DNA of 64,000 bases from an uncultured Prevotella sp. (GCA_900315635.1 OMZV01000008.1:62001-126000), one strand, 5' to 3'; counted from the first letter of the stretch, positions 26,011 through 35,126 are shown. Made by a program: numbers and translations. Notes: generated by a model not told the origin, from the sequence alone.

Positions 26011-28002
26011 ATGACAGACGAGAAAAAGTCAGGCTTAATTTACAAGATAAACTCACCGTCGGACTTGCGGAAGCTGAAGATAGACCAGTTGCCGGAAGTC
26101 TGCTCGGAGTTACGGAAATACATTGTCGATGAGCTGAGCGTTAACCCGGGGCACCTTGCTTCGAGCCTGGGTGCTATTGAGATAACCGTCGCCTGCCATT
26201 ATGTGTTCAACACTCCTGAGGACCGCCTCGTCTGGGATGTCGGACATCAGGCTTACGGGCACAAGATTCTGACAGGACGCCGCGACAAGTTCTCTGAAAA
26301 CAGGAAGCTGGGCGGGCTCCGTCCTTTCCCTTCCCCACTGGAGAGCGACTACGATACGTTCACCTGCGGGCATGCGTCGAACTCCATTTCGGCTGCGCTG
26401 GGTATGGCAGTGGCTGCAAAGCTGGAGCACAAGCACCGCCATGTGGTGGCTGTCATCGGCGATGGCGCCATGAGCGGCGGACTGGCTTACGAGGGTCTGA
26501 ACAATGTTTCGAGCCACCCGAACGACTTGCTTATCATTCTCAATGACAATGATATGTCCATCGACCATGCCGTAGGTGGTATGGAGAAGTATCTGCTGAA
26601 CCTCGACACTAACGAGACTTACAACCGGCTGAGGTTCAAGGCTAGCCGGTGGCTGCACGACAAGGGTATGCTTTCGGACGAGCGCCGAAAGGGTATCATC
26701 AGGTTGAACAATGCCCTGAAGAGTGCCATCAGCCATCAGCAGAACATCTTCGAGGGAATGAACATCCGGTACTTCGGTCCCTTCGACGGCAATAATGTCA
26801 CTGAGCTTGTGCGCATTCTCCGTCAGATAAAGGACATGAAGGGTCCGAAGCTGCTGCATCTGCACACCGTGAAGGGAAAGGGCTACAAGCCTGCGGAGCA
26901 GAGTGCTACTATATGGCACGCACCGGGAAAGTTCGACCCGAAGACGGGCGAGCGGATAATCGACAACAACTGCAACTGTCCGCCGAAGTTCCAGACGGTG
27001 TTCGGTGAGACTCTGCTTGAACTGGCAAAGAAGAACCCGAAGATTGTGGGAGTCACTCCCGCTATGCCTACGGGCAGCTCGATGTGCATAATGATGAAAG
27101 AGATGCCTGAGCGGACATTCGATGTGGGCATTGCCGAGGGGCATGCCGTGACGTTCTCCGCCGGTATGGCTAAGGACGGGCTGATGCCGTTCTGCAACAT
27201 TTACAGTTCGTTTGCACAGCGGGCTTACGATAATATAATTCATGATGCGGCTATACTCAACCTGCCGATGGTGCTGTGCCTCGACCGTGCGGGACTCGTC
27301 GGCGAGGATGGCGCGACGCATCATGGCATGTTCGACATGGCGGCTCTGCGTCCGATTCCTAATCTGACTATATCGTCGCCGATGGATGAGCATGAGCTCC
27401 GAAGGCTTATGTACACGGCTCAGCTGCCGGGCAAGGGCACGTTCGTTATCCGTTATCCGCGTGGGCGTGGCGTACTGACCGACTGGCGTTGTCCGTTGGA
27501 AGAGATAAAGGTCGGAACCGGGCGGCGGCTCACGCATGTAACTATACCTGCCGGTGCGAAGGTCTCCGAACCGTCGATTATTAAAAAGGTCGCTGTTATA
27601 ACGATAGGTCCCATTGGTAATGATGTCGAGGATGTCCTGAGGGATATTGCCAACGACAAAGAGCTGAAGGTCAAGCAAGGCGCAGTGATACAGCACTATG
27701 ACTTGCGTTTCCTTAAGCCGCTCGATGAGAACATTCTGAAGGAAGTCGGCGAGAGTGCCGACGCGGTAATCACCGTTGAGGATGGTGTCCGTGAGGGCGG
27801 TATGGGTTCAGCTGTATTGGAATGGATGGACGACCACGGGTACAAGCCTGACGTTATCCGTCTCGGTTTGCCCGATAAGTTTGTTGAGCAAGGAACAGTT
27901 GGACAACTCCGTGAACTCTGCGGAATTGATAAGGATAGCATCCGACAAGTTATTGTTGATACTATAAATGCAAAAATCAAAATGCAAAATTCAAAATTAT
28001 GA
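26011..28002 (+). CDS. dxs: 1-deoxy-D-xylulose-5-phosphate synthase
   Basis: Condenses pyruvate and glyceraldehyde 3-phosphate using thiamine diphosphate, the first step of the MEP isoprenoid pathway; DXP also feeds thiamine and pyridoxal synthesis. The start at ATG 26011 ([20 protein letters not shown]) is chosen because the promoter -7 box lies just upstream. Visible motifs include [17 protein letters not shown], the ThDP/Mg motif [16 protein letters not shown], and the transketolase pyrimidine domain with [15 protein letters not shown]. The C-terminal KIKMQNSKL and stop are encoded by the left edge of an intergenic AT-rich repeat, so the last residues appear recruited from it. Confidence 0.97.
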   Translation: MTDEKKSGLIYKINSPSDLRKLKIDQLPEVCSELRKYIVDELSVNPGHLASSLGAIEITVACHYVFNTPEDRLVWDVGHQAYGHKILTGRRDKFSENRKLGGLRPFPSPLESDYDTFTCGHASNSISAALGMAVAAKLEHKHRHVVAVIGDGAMSGGLAYEGLNNVSSHPNDLLIILNDNDMSIDHAVGGMEKYLLNLDTNETYNRLRFKASRWLHDKGMLSDERRKGIIRLNNALKSAISHQQNIFEGMNIRYFGPFDGNNVTELVRILRQIKDMKGPKLLHLHTVKGKGYKPAEQSATIWHAPGKFDPKTGERIIDNNCNCPPKFQTVFGETLLELAKKNPKIVGVTPAMPTGSSMCIMMKEMPERTFDVGIAEGHAVTFSAGMAKDGLMPFCNIYSSFAQRAYDNIIHDAAILNLPMVLCLDRAGLVGEDGATHHGMFDMAALRPIPNLTISSPMDEHELRRLMYTAQLPGKGTFVIRYPRGRGVLTDWRCPLEEIKVGTGRRLTHVTIPAGAKVSEPSIIKKVAVITIGPIGNDVEDVLRDIANDKELKVKQGAVIQHYDLRFLKPLDENILKEVGESADAVITVEDGVREGGMGSAVLEWMDDHGYKPDVIRLGLPDKFVEQGTVGQLRELCGIDKDSIRQVIVDTINAKIKMQNSKL

Positions 28003-28078
28003 TTACCATGTTATACGTAAACACAAATAATGTTTAACCAAGTTATCATAATTTTGAATTATGAATTTTGAATTTGCG
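27970..28078. repeat. AT-rich palindromic intergenic repeat, copy 3, overlapping the dxs 3' end
   Basis: Left edge GCAAAATTCAAAATTATGAT includes the dxs stop codon (TGA at 28000-28002); right edge is ATCATAATTTTGAATTATGA and following. It lies between dxs and trkA, both plus strand. Confidence 0.85.
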
Positions 28079-28095
28079 AATTTGTGATATAGAAG

Positions 28096-29436
28096 ATGAA
28101 AGTAATTATAGCCGGAGCATCGGCAATAGGAAGTTATTTGGCTAAGCTGCTGTCACGCAACGATTACGACATCACCATCCTTGATGAGAATGCTGACGCG
28201 CTGGAACAGCTTAACCGTAATTATGACTTGCTCACATTGGAGGCGAAATGCACCAGTCCACGGGCTCTGCGTAACGCTGACACGGGCAAGGCTGACTTGT
28301 TTATTGCTGTCACTGCAGACCAGACGGCAAATCTGACGGCATGCACAATGGCGCATGCCCTTGGCGCGAAGAAGACTGTGGCTAAGGTCGACGACCCGGA
28401 ATATACTGAGGAAATAGACAAGGCTTTCTTCAAGGAGATGGGCGTCGACAGCGTTATCTACCCTGAGATGCTTGCTGCAAAGGACATCATCAACGGACTG
28501 AAGATGTCGTGGGTAAGACAAAGATGGGATGTTCATAACGGTGAGCTGGTTATGCTCGGCATAAAGCTACGTGAGGGTTGTGAGATATTGAACCAGCCGT
28601 TGAAGGACATCAGCGGTCCGGACGACCCGTACCATATCGTTGCCATAAAGCGGGGAACAGACACTATCATCCCGGGGGGTAACGATGACTTGAAACTTTA
28701 CGACCTGGCTTACTTCATGACAACGAAGAATTATATTCCGTATATCAGGAAGATTGTCGGGAAGGAACATTATGCCGATGTTAAGAATGTGATGATTATG
28801 GGCGGAGGCAACACTGCCGTCCGTGCGGTGAAGATAATGCCGGAATACATGAACGTCAAGGTCATAGAGAAAGACCATGCCCGCTGTGAGGAACTTAACG
28901 AGTTGCTCGATGAGGACACGCTCGTCATCAATGGCGACGGACGTGACATGTCGCTGCTCGTTGAGGAAGGTATCCGCAACACGCAGGCTTTCGTTGCACT
29001 CACTCCTAATGCCGAGACGAACATTCTGGCGTGCCTGACGGCTAAGCGGATGGGTGTCCGCAAGACTGTCGCACTGGTCGAGAATGTCGATTATGTCAGC
29101 ATGGCTGAAAGTCTGGACATCGGTACTGTCATCAACAAGAAGATTACAACGGCAAGCTATATCTATCAGATGTTGCTCGACACGAACGTTTACAACATCC
29201 GGTTCCTGCCTTCCGCTGACGCTGATGTGGCTGAGTTCGTGCCTGCCGAAGGCTCGAAGATTACACGAAAGCCGGTGAAGGAACTCGGATTACCGCACGG
29301 AATAACAATCGGCGGACTGGTGCGTGACGAGAAAGGTATGCTTGTTTCGGGTAACACACAGATTCAACCGGGCGACTCTGTGGTCGTCTTCACACATCAG
29401 ATTGACCTCAAGAATCTTGAGAAGCTCTTTAAATAA
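28096..29436 (+). CDS. trkA: Trk potassium uptake regulatory subunit TrkA
   Basis: Cytoplasmic NAD(H)-binding gating subunit of the Trk potassium transporter. The 446 residues hold two tandem RCK modules. The first Rossmann fold starts MKVIIAGASAIGSYLAKLL, with GASAIG in place of the usual GxGxxG pattern. The second starts VMIMGGGNTAVRAVKIM near residue 232. Each is followed by a TrkA_C domain; the last ends with GDSVVVFTHQIDLKNLEKLF. The membrane subunit trkH lies 137 bases downstream, separated by an AT-rich repeat. Confidence 0.95.
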   Translation: MKVIIAGASAIGSYLAKLLSRNDYDITILDENADALEQLNRNYDLLTLEAKCTSPRALRNADTGKADLFIAVTADQTANLTACTMAHALGAKKTVAKVDDPEYTEEIDKAFFKEMGVDSVIYPEMLAAKDIINGLKMSWVRQRWDVHNGELVMLGIKLREGCEILNQPLKDISGPDDPYHIVAIKRGTDTIIPGGNDDLKLYDLAYFMTTKNYIPYIRKIVGKEHYADVKNVMIMGGGNTAVRAVKIMPEYMNVKVIEKDHARCEELNELLDEDTLVINGDGRDMSLLVEEGIRNTQAFVALTPNAETNILACLTAKRMGVRKTVALVENVDYVSMAESLDIGTVINKKITTASYIYQMLLDTNVYNIRFLPSADADVAEFVPAEGSKITRKPVKELGLPHGITIGGLVRDEKGMLVSGNTQIQPGDSVVVFTHQIDLKNLEKLFK

Positions 29437-29453
29437 CATCCGTTAATGAGAAT

Positions 29454-29572
29454 TTCAAAGTTTAAAATTCAAAATTATGATATGTTCTGTAGTTAGCGAT
29501 TAAGTCAAGCGATTAATTATAGAATGGTAATCATAATTATGAATTTTGAACTTTGAATTTTGAATTTGAAAA
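29454..29572. repeat. AT-rich palindromic intergenic repeat, copy 4
   Basis: Left edge AAATTCAAAATTATGATATG and right edge GTAATCATAATTATGAATTT, with TTTGAATTTTGAATTTG beyond. The left edge and the next bases (TTCTGTA) are shared with the copy at 32466, so those two form a subgroup. It lies between trkA and trkH. Confidence 0.85.
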
Positions 29573-29573
29573 T

Positions 29574-31031
29574 ATGTTGAACTACAAGATTATAAGTAAG
29601 ATACTTGGTTCGCTGCTTTGGTTGGAAGCAACGCTGATGTTCTATTGCCTCATCGTTGCCATCTGCTATGGCGAACACGACCAGTTGCCATTCGTATGGA
29701 GCATATTGATTCTTGTCGGCGCAGGCGAGTTGTTTCGCTTGTACGGGCGGAAAGCTAGCACTTCGCTCGGTCGCCGCGAGGCTTACTTTGTCGTAACGGT
29801 AACATGGGTGCTGTATTCTTTCTTTGGAACGTTGCCGTTCATGTTCGACAATCCGTCGATGTCGTTCACCGATGCTTACTTTGAAACGATGTCGGGATTC
29901 ACAACGACGGGCGCAAGCATACTCGATCATCCGGAGAACTTGCCACATGGTATACTGCTATGGCGGTCGCTGACGCAATGGATTGGCGGATTGGGCATAG
30001 TGTTCTTCACCATTGCCGTATTGCCTTCAATGGTCGGCGGGTCGGTAAAGATTTTCGCGGCAGAGGCTACCGGTCCTATCAAGACTAAGCTACAACCGAG
30101 ACTGAGCACAAGCGCAAAGTGGATCTGGTCTATTTATCTTATCCTGACGGTGGCATGTGTATTCTGCTATTGGCTCTGCGGAATGGACTTGTTCAATGCT
30201 GTCAACTATGCAATGACATCCACGGCAACGGGTGGATTCGCAACGACGTCAGGCAGTATTGAGGCATTCAACAGCAAGGCAGAGGATTATGTATGTATCA
30301 TCTTCTGCTTCCTTTCGGGCGTGAACTTCACCTTATTATATGTTGCCGTGGCAAAGCTGGAACTAAGGAAGTTGTTCCAAAGTGCCGAGTTCAAGTTCTA
30401 CTTCCTTACAACGCTGTTCTTTACGTTGTTCATTATGCTGGAACTCATCGGCAGAAACCATTACGACATTGAGCATGCTTTCCGTTCGGCTGCATTCCAG
30501 GTGGTTAGTTTCATAACCACGACGGGACTCTTCAATGATGATGCTTCGACCTGGCCTCATGTTACTTGGGTTATACTTGCAGTCTGCATGTTCCTCGGCG
30601 GTTGCTCTGGCAGTACCAGCGGAGGTATAAAGAGCATCCGTGGCGTGATGATTCTGAAGGTTATCCGCAATGAGTTCAAGCAGATACTCCACCCTAACGC
30701 TGTCCTGCCAATGAAGATTGACGGCATGAACGTTCCTCAGTCAAAGCGCGTAACGTTGCTAGCTTTTGTAGGCTTGTACCTTTTCCTTGCCCTGATTTGC
30801 GCATTCATAATGATTGCGGCAGGTATCGACAACACCAATGCCATGACGATAACGCTTAGCTGCCTTGGCAATGTCGGACCGACATTGGGTCTTGAAATAG
30901 GTCCTACGATGTCATGGGCTATTCTTCCCGAGTGGGTCAAGTGGGTCTGCTCCTTCCTTATGCTTGTAGGTCGTCTTGAGCTCTTCACTGTATTAGTCCT
31001 CTTCACCCCAGGCTTCTGGAAGGAGAACTAA
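29574..31031 (+). CDS. trkH: Trk potassium transporter membrane subunit TrkH
   Basis: Inner-membrane potassium channel subunit that works with TrkA. The ATG at 29574 is preferred; seven codons upstream begin with TTG inside the intergenic repeat. The protein is highly hydrophobic with the four membrane-pore-membrane repeats of the SKT superfamily. Pore signatures include SGFTTTGAS, STATGGFATTSGS and SFITTTGLFNDD, and the fourth-repeat region contains CLGNVGPTLG. Length of 485 residues is normal. Confidence 0.95.
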   Translation: MLNYKIISKILGSLLWLEATLMFYCLIVAICYGEHDQLPFVWSILILVGAGELFRLYGRKASTSLGRREAYFVVTVTWVLYSFFGTLPFMFDNPSMSFTDAYFETMSGFTTTGASILDHPENLPHGILLWRSLTQWIGGLGIVFFTIAVLPSMVGGSVKIFAAEATGPIKTKLQPRLSTSAKWIWSIYLILTVACVFCYWLCGMDLFNAVNYAMTSTATGGFATTSGSIEAFNSKAEDYVCIIFCFLSGVNFTLLYVAVAKLELRKLFQSAEFKFYFLTTLFFTLFIMLELIGRNHYDIEHAFRSAAFQVVSFITTTGLFNDDASTWPHVTWVILAVCMFLGGCSGSTSGGIKSIRGVMILKVIRNEFKQILHPNAVLPMKIDGMNVPQSKRVTLLAFVGLYLFLALICAFIMIAAGIDNTNAMTITLSCLGNVGPTLGLEIGPTMSWAILPEWVKWVCSFLMLVGRLELFTVLVLFTPGFWKEN

Positions 31032-31125
31032 CGCATTTCCTAGCTGATGTAGCTAATATGAGTATCTACAATCGTCCAAATGAACGATTTAGCTCTTTAT
31101 CGAATATCCACAATCATTAAATATT

Positions 31126-31470
31126 ATGAAGAAAATAATTGCGTCATTAAAAGTTTATGTATAAATTTGCAAGAAAGCTGAGAAATGGTCAGCTACAGGC
31201 TTTAGCATAAATAGTGGCTATGTCGTCACCAACTATCATGTAGTAAAAGACGCTAATAATATTATCGTTCAAGGAGTAAATTGAGAATTTGCGATAAAGC
31301 ATTCTGCAAAAGTAGAATGTATTGACAAAAATAATGATTTAGCAATATTAAAGTTACAAGATATAGAACCACGAGATATTCCATATAAGAAACCGCAAAA
31401 TCCCTTTCTGTTGACAGGCTATTTGGTTTACGACAGGTTCTTTGGTTTATGGCTAAAGAACGACTTCTAG
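31126..31470 (+). pseudogene. Decayed trypsin-like (S1C/HtrA-type) serine protease fragment
   Basis: From the ATG at 31126 one frame reads MKKIIASLKVYV, a stop (31162), then KKAEKWSATGFSINSGYVVT with NYHVVKDANNIIVQGVN. A second stop follows (TGA at 31282), then AKVECIDKNNDLAILKL. GFSINSGYVVTNYHVV and DKNNDLAIL are the catalytic His and Asp regions of HtrA-type proteases. Homology fades after about 31400 and the Ser region is absent; the frame closes at 31470 inside the end of the neighbouring convergent gene. Two in-frame stops and a lost C-terminus indicate a dead gene. The second stop could be a TGG to TGA change, which is a guess. Confidence 0.75.
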
Positions 31471-32465
31471 ATTCCGGAATGGCTAAGGAAGTTCCTTACG
31501 TCGTTCTGCAAGCGGACGAACGGCTCGGCATGGCGGTAGCCGGTATTGCGGCGGAGCATCGGGACAATGTCCTCAACGCTATGGCTGTAGCTGGCAAGCT
31601 CGTTGTAACGCTGAGTGCTGTGGACAGCCTTGCGATTAATCTCACGCTGCCGCTCACGGACAAGGACATCACAGACTTTCTTCAATATAGGGACAACGAC
31701 GTTGTCGAACAGATGATGACCTTGTATATATAAATAGGTAGTCTGCGGAGTAACGCCAAGTTCCTTTAGCTCATCCTTAAGTTTCTGCCAGCTATCCTTT
31801 GCCCCGGGATTCTCACGCTGAAGCTGTTTCACCTTCTTGCCTACCTTATGGCGGACACTCCTTATGCCACGGTAAGGGTCTTCGAGACTGAAACTGCCGG
31901 TTTCAATCACCTTGTTGAAGTCACTTATCGTGAACTTTCCATAATGATTCTGGCGGTAGAACCAAATATTCCACACAAACAACGGGAATATAGCCTCACT
32001 ATACTCACGCAAATATTCTTCGAAGTCGAAGATTGAATGGTCGTTGAGCGACACAGCCACACTGACATCATGAAGGCTCGGCGCATAGCATTGATAGTTT
32101 TCTATGGCATAGACGTATGTGTGGAAGACATACGGATTCTCATTTATCTCCTTCGACACTGCCGTTACGCCCTGCAGCAAATAATCGTAGTCAGCATCAA
32201 CGCAAGCAATCATCGAATCGCCGACTTTAGCCTTCAACAGACTCATCAGTGCGCTTTTCTTACCCTTTGTCAGATTGCCACGGGTAGGAAGCATAACCTC
32301 AAAGTACACTTTATCATTCTCGAACTCGCTGAGCACAGTTCTCCAGAAGAAGATGTCGTCGTAAGCCTCAACGTAAGCCACGATTCTCTTCCTCGCCTTC
32401 CGTCCGTTCAGCCGGTTGGCCGCACTGACATAATCTGATGATATATTGTCCTTTAGTCGACGCAT
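31467..32465 (-). CDS. DUF4435 (TOPRIM-like) protein, candidate AriB-type effector
   Basis: 332-residue protein. Near residues 30-45 is VAYVEAYDDIFFWR, where the Glu and Asp fit the TOPRIM glutamate motif of DUF4435 proteins. About residues 86-96 read IACVDADYDYLL, the DxD motif. Further conserved pieces are VFHTYVYAIENYQCY and a Lys-rich linker. DUF4435 proteins include the AriB effector of the PARIS anti-phage system, which acts with an ABC-type ATPase. Here the ATPase gene is directly upstream on the same strand (gap 113 bases, holding an AT-rich repeat). Nuclease activity is inferred from the fold, not shown. Confidence 0.75.
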   Translation of the reverse strand: MRRLKDNISSDYVSAANRLNGRKARKRIVAYVEAYDDIFFWRTVLSEFENDKVYFEVMLPTRGNLTKGKKSALMSLLKAKVGDSMIACVDADYDYLLQGVTAVSKEINENPYVFHTYVYAIENYQCYAPSLHDVSVAVSLNDHSIFDFEEYLREYSEAIFPLFVWNIWFYRQNHYGKFTISDFNKVIETGSFSLEDPYRGIRSVRHKVGKKVKQLQRENPGAKDSWQKLKDELKELGVTPQTTYLYIQGHHLFDNVVVPILKKVCDVLVRERQREINRKAVHSTQRYNELASYSHSVEDIVPMLRRNTGYRHAEPFVRLQNDVRNFLSHSGI

Positions 32466-32578
32466 AGATTATAATTCAAAATTCTAAATTCTAAATTCAA
32501 AATTATGATATGTTCTGTAAAGTCTTAGGATTCCTCGTTTTAGCAAAGAAATCATAATTTTGAATTTTGAATTAAAAT
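32466..32578. repeat. AT-rich palindromic intergenic repeat, copy 5
   Basis: Left edge repeats AAATTCTAAATTC and AAATTCAAAATTATGATATG; right edge AATCATAATTTTGAATTTTG. It lies exactly between the ATPase and DUF4435 genes, both minus strand. Confidence 0.85.
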
Positions 32579-33406
32579 TTATTTGTCCGTTATCTCACTC
32601 ACCTCCGTCACATGGTCAACCCAGCCATTCATGATGACAGCCGGGCTGTGGGTCGTGAGGATAATCTGCACATTCGGGTTCAGCTCAAGGATAAGGTCGA
32701 TGAGCCGTTTCTGCCAGTCGACATGCAAGCTAACCTCCGGCTCATCCATAAAAAGGACATAGTTCTTGTTGTCCTCGACGAGCACGGTAAGCAGAATGGC
32801 AAGAATCTGCTTCTCACCACTCGACAACTGATAAGGCACCAGCGTCTCCCCTATCTGCGAGAAACGAATCTCATTCTCCGTCCGGATAATCTTTTTGCCA
32901 GTGTAAGTAAAGAGATCATCCATAATATCCTGGAACTTCTTCTTCGGCTCCGATATTTTCTGAGCCTGCTCAGCAGCATCCGGCGCACCGCTCTGCAACA
33001 CCTGAATTATGCGGTTGCCGATGTTCACCTGATAGTCGAGGTACTTCCTTTGCAGTTTATATAGCTGCCAGTCGAGCTCAGTGGCAAGGGAAATATCCAG
33101 ATTGCTTATCGCCTCAGTATTGATAAGCGGCCGGTCGAAAGAGCGAATCATATCAAACCTGATGCGGCTGGCATCCTTCGGCGACACAGTCAGACGAACG
33201 CCCTTCAGTGCATGGCTGGAAATGTCGCCGTTATGGCTGATACTTTTCACCACCTTATTTAATATAGTGCTCTTGCCCTCACCGTTGATACCGCTGAGGA
33301 TATTCACCTTCCTGTCGAGATTCCATTTGATGTGTTTGCGTCCGCTCCAAAGGGAATCAATCTCAATCTGAACTATATAGTCGGCGTATTTCTGCATAGT
33401 AGTCAT
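32579..33406 (-). CDS. ABC-type AAA ATPase, candidate AriA-like partner of the DUF4435 protein
   Basis: 275-residue soluble ATPase of the AAA_15/AAA_21 (SMC/OLD-like) group. Walker A is GINGEGKST at about residues 38-46, the ABC signature LSSGEKQ near residue 195, Walker B YVLFMDEPEVSLH near 215, and the switch His in LTTHSPAVI near 255. No membrane partner is nearby, so this is not a transporter. It is short for an AriA-type protein, with only a small helical insert between the two halves. Alternative role: the ATPase half of another ATPase-TOPRIM pair (OLD or Septu-like). The promoter lies just upstream, divergent from metY. Confidence 0.8.
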   Translation of the reverse strand: MTTMQKYADYIVQIEIDSLWSGRKHIKWNLDRKVNILSGINGEGKSTILNKVVKSISHNGDISSHALKGVRLTVSPKDASRIRFDMIRSFDRPLINTEAISNLDISLATELDWQLYKLQRKYLDYQVNIGNRIIQVLQSGAPDAAEQAQKISEPKKKFQDIMDDLFTYTGKKIIRTENEIRFSQIGETLVPYQLSSGEKQILAILLTVLVEDNKNYVLFMDEPEVSLHVDWQKRLIDLILELNPNVQIILTTHSPAVIMNGWVDHVTEVSEITDK

Positions 33407-33423
33407 TGTTTAGATATACATTG

Positions 33424-33455
33424 CAAATGTAGCAAACATTATCTCCAATTCCAAA
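33424..33455 (-). promoter_or_regulatory. Promoter of the ATPase/DUF4435 operon
   Basis: Minus strand -7 box TACATTTG (33424-33431) and -33 box TTTG (33452-33455), spaced 20 bases, 18 bases upstream of the ATPase start. It is an exact consensus match, so the operon is probably expressed from its own promoter. Confidence 0.7.
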
Positions 33456-33531
33456 TTTTCCCACGACTTTTTTAGCCTAAAAAGGCATATAGACAACCAA
33501 TAAATCCACTTAAAACATACCAAAAACGCCC

Positions 33532-33576
33532 AAATACCACATTCGTGGTAGTCGAAATGCCCCTAATGTGGTATTT
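33532..33576. promoter_or_regulatory. Perfect 12-bp inverted repeat upstream of metY, candidate operator
   Basis: AAATACCACATT at 33532-33543 and AATGTGGTATTT at 33565-33576, separated by 21 bases. Nested within is TACCAC-ATTC-GTGGTA (33535-33550). The right arm overlaps the expected -33 position of the metY promoter, as expected for a repressor site. The regulator is not in the window. Confidence 0.6.
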
Positions 33577-33596
33577 CGGGAGTGCGAAAATCGCCG

Positions 33597-33604
33597 TACC
33601 TTTG
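33597..33604 (+). promoter_or_regulatory. -7 element of the metY promoter
   Basis: TACCTTTG matches TAnnTTTG. The -33 region (near 33573-33577, TTTC) is weak and lies in the palindrome. Leader length is about 95 nt. Confidence 0.65.
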
Positions 33605-33624
33605 CACTCAGTTAAAGAACAATA

Positions 33625-33692
33625 CAAATTCAATTCAAGACATCCAACCACAAGGATAACGATTTTGGATATTGAGCTTTGAATTTTGAATT
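33625..33692. repeat. Degenerate copy of the AT-rich repeat in the metY leader
   Basis: The end TTGAGCTTTGAATTTTGAATT matches in part the right edge at 37900-37935, while the left edge (CAAATTCAATTCAAG) has decayed. It lies within the metY leader transcript. Confidence 0.5.
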
Positions 33693-33706
33693 AAAAAGAA
33701 ACAATT

Positions 33707-35002
33707 ATGGCAAACGAAAAAAAGTATCACTTCGAGACACTCCAACTGCATGTAGGACAAGAGCAAGCCGACCCGGCAACTGACTCCCGGGCGGTGCCAA
33801 TATATCAGACAACATCATACGTATTCCATAACGCCCAGCACGCCAGCGACCGCTTCCATCTGAAAGATCCGGGCAACATCTACGGCCGACTGACCAACAC
33901 AACTCAGGGCGTATTCGAGGACAGAGTTGCCGCCCTAGAAGGAGGAGTAGGCGGACTGGCAGTAGCATCAGGTGCAGCAGCCGTTACCTACGCAATAACA
34001 AACCTCGCTTATGCAGGCGACCACGTTGTAGCAACAGACACTATATACGGTGGAACATACAACCTGCTGAAGCACACACTCTCAAGATACGGCATCGACA
34101 CCACATTCGTCAATCCTGACGACTACGATGCACTTGAGGCAGCCATCAAACCAAACACAAAACTCGTTTACATCGAGACCCTAGGCAACCCTAACTCAAA
34201 TATCTCAGATATTGAGCGTTCAGCTGCCATCGCACACAAACACGGAATTCCATTGGTCATCGACAACACGTTCGGCACACCTTACCTCATCCGCCCGCTG
34301 GAGCACGGAGCCGACATCGTCGTCCACTCAGCAACAAAGTTCATCGGCGGTCACGGAAGCTCACTCGGTGGTGTAATCGTTGACGGTGGCAAGTTCGACT
34401 ACTTCCAGAACGACAAGTTCCCGGGATTCACCAATCCGGACCCATCTTATCACGGGCTCGTCTTCGGCAAGTTGCCAGCACCGTTCGTTACCAGAGTACG
34501 TGCACTGATTCTCCGCGACGAGGGTGCTTGTATCTCTCCGTTCAACGCATGGGTTCTGCTTCAGGGACTTGAAACTCTGTCACTTCGTGTAGAGCGCCAC
34601 GTGTTCAACACGCTGAAGGTCATCGACTATCTGAAGACTCAGCCACAGGTGAAGAAGATCAACCACCCATCGCTGCCAGACCATCCAAACCACTACCTCT
34701 ACGAGCGTTACTTCCCGAATGGCGGAGGCTCAATTTTCACCTTCGAGATAGACGGTTCACAGCAGAAGGCATGGGACTTCATCGACCATCTGAAGATATT
34801 CTCCGACCTCGCCAACGTAGCCGACGTGAAGTCACTGGTCGTTCACCCGAAGAGCACAACTCACTCTGAGCTCAGCGACGAGGAAGCTTCCGAGCAGGGA
34901 ATCTACGACGGAACAATTCGCCTGAGCATCGGTACAGAGTACTATCAGGACCTCATCGACGACCTCGACCAGGCATTCGAGGCAGTAAAGAACGAGAAGT
35001 AA
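33707..35002 (+). CDS. metY: O-acetylhomoserine aminocarboxypropyltransferase (sulfhydrylase)
   Basis: PLP enzyme that makes homocysteine from O-acetylhomoserine and sulfide in direct-sulfhydrylation methionine synthesis. The 431-residue length and the N-terminus (FETLQLHVGQEQADPATDSR) are typical of MetY/Met17 rather than the shorter MetB/MetC. Motifs: GRLTNTTQGVFEDRVAALEG, the substrate loop, and the PLP-lysine motif HSATKFIGGHGSS; the C-terminal VHPKSTTHSELSDEE is also a family signature. cysK follows 124 bases downstream, so sulfide use is grouped here. A palindrome overlaps its promoter. Confidence 0.94.
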   Translation: MANEKKYHFETLQLHVGQEQADPATDSRAVPIYQTTSYVFHNAQHASDRFHLKDPGNIYGRLTNTTQGVFEDRVAALEGGVGGLAVASGAAAVTYAITNLAYAGDHVVATDTIYGGTYNLLKHTLSRYGIDTTFVNPDDYDALEAAIKPNTKLVYIETLGNPNSNISDIERSAAIAHKHGIPLVIDNTFGTPYLIRPLEHGADIVVHSATKFIGGHGSSLGGVIVDGGKFDYFQNDKFPGFTNPDPSYHGLVFGKLPAPFVTRVRALILRDEGACISPFNAWVLLQGLETLSLRVERHVFNTLKVIDYLKTQPQVKKINHPSLPDHPNHYLYERYFPNGGGSIFTFEIDGSQQKAWDFIDHLKIFSDLANVADVKSLVVHPKSTTHSELSDEEASEQGIYDGTIRLSIGTEYYQDLIDDLDQAFEAVKNEK

Positions 35003-35090
35003 AGATTCTCCCACAGTAATAAGTAAAACAGTATCTAAAGTATAACATTTAAAAGGCGAAGCCTCTCCGCCACGAATCAATTTCGACACA

Positions 35091-35108
35091 CCTCCCCACC
35101 GGGGGAGG
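35091..35108. repeat. GC-rich hairpin upstream of cysK
   Basis: CCTCCCC at 35091-35097 pairs with GGGGAGG at 35102-35108 across a 4-base loop. It is a member of the GC-rich element family and sits 18 bases before the cysK start, possibly affecting expression from metY read-through. Confidence 0.6.
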
Positions 35109-35126
35109 CATTGAGAGGTCAAAGTT

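Noticed and set aside
26110..27696. Long open frame on the minus strand opposite dxs (528 codons)
   Set aside because: It lies wholly inside dxs, shows no recognisable domain, and dxs has a perfect promoter and conserved motifs. It is a consequence of codon bias.
31449..31733. 94-codon plus-strand frame over the DUF4435 3' end
   Set aside because: It is antisense to conserved DUF4435 sequence and has no independent features.
34600..34625. CACGTG-containing stretch considered as a parS site
   Set aside because: Outer bases do not match the parS palindrome and it lies inside metY; a CACGTG near 40450 inside the esterase gene fails for the same reason.
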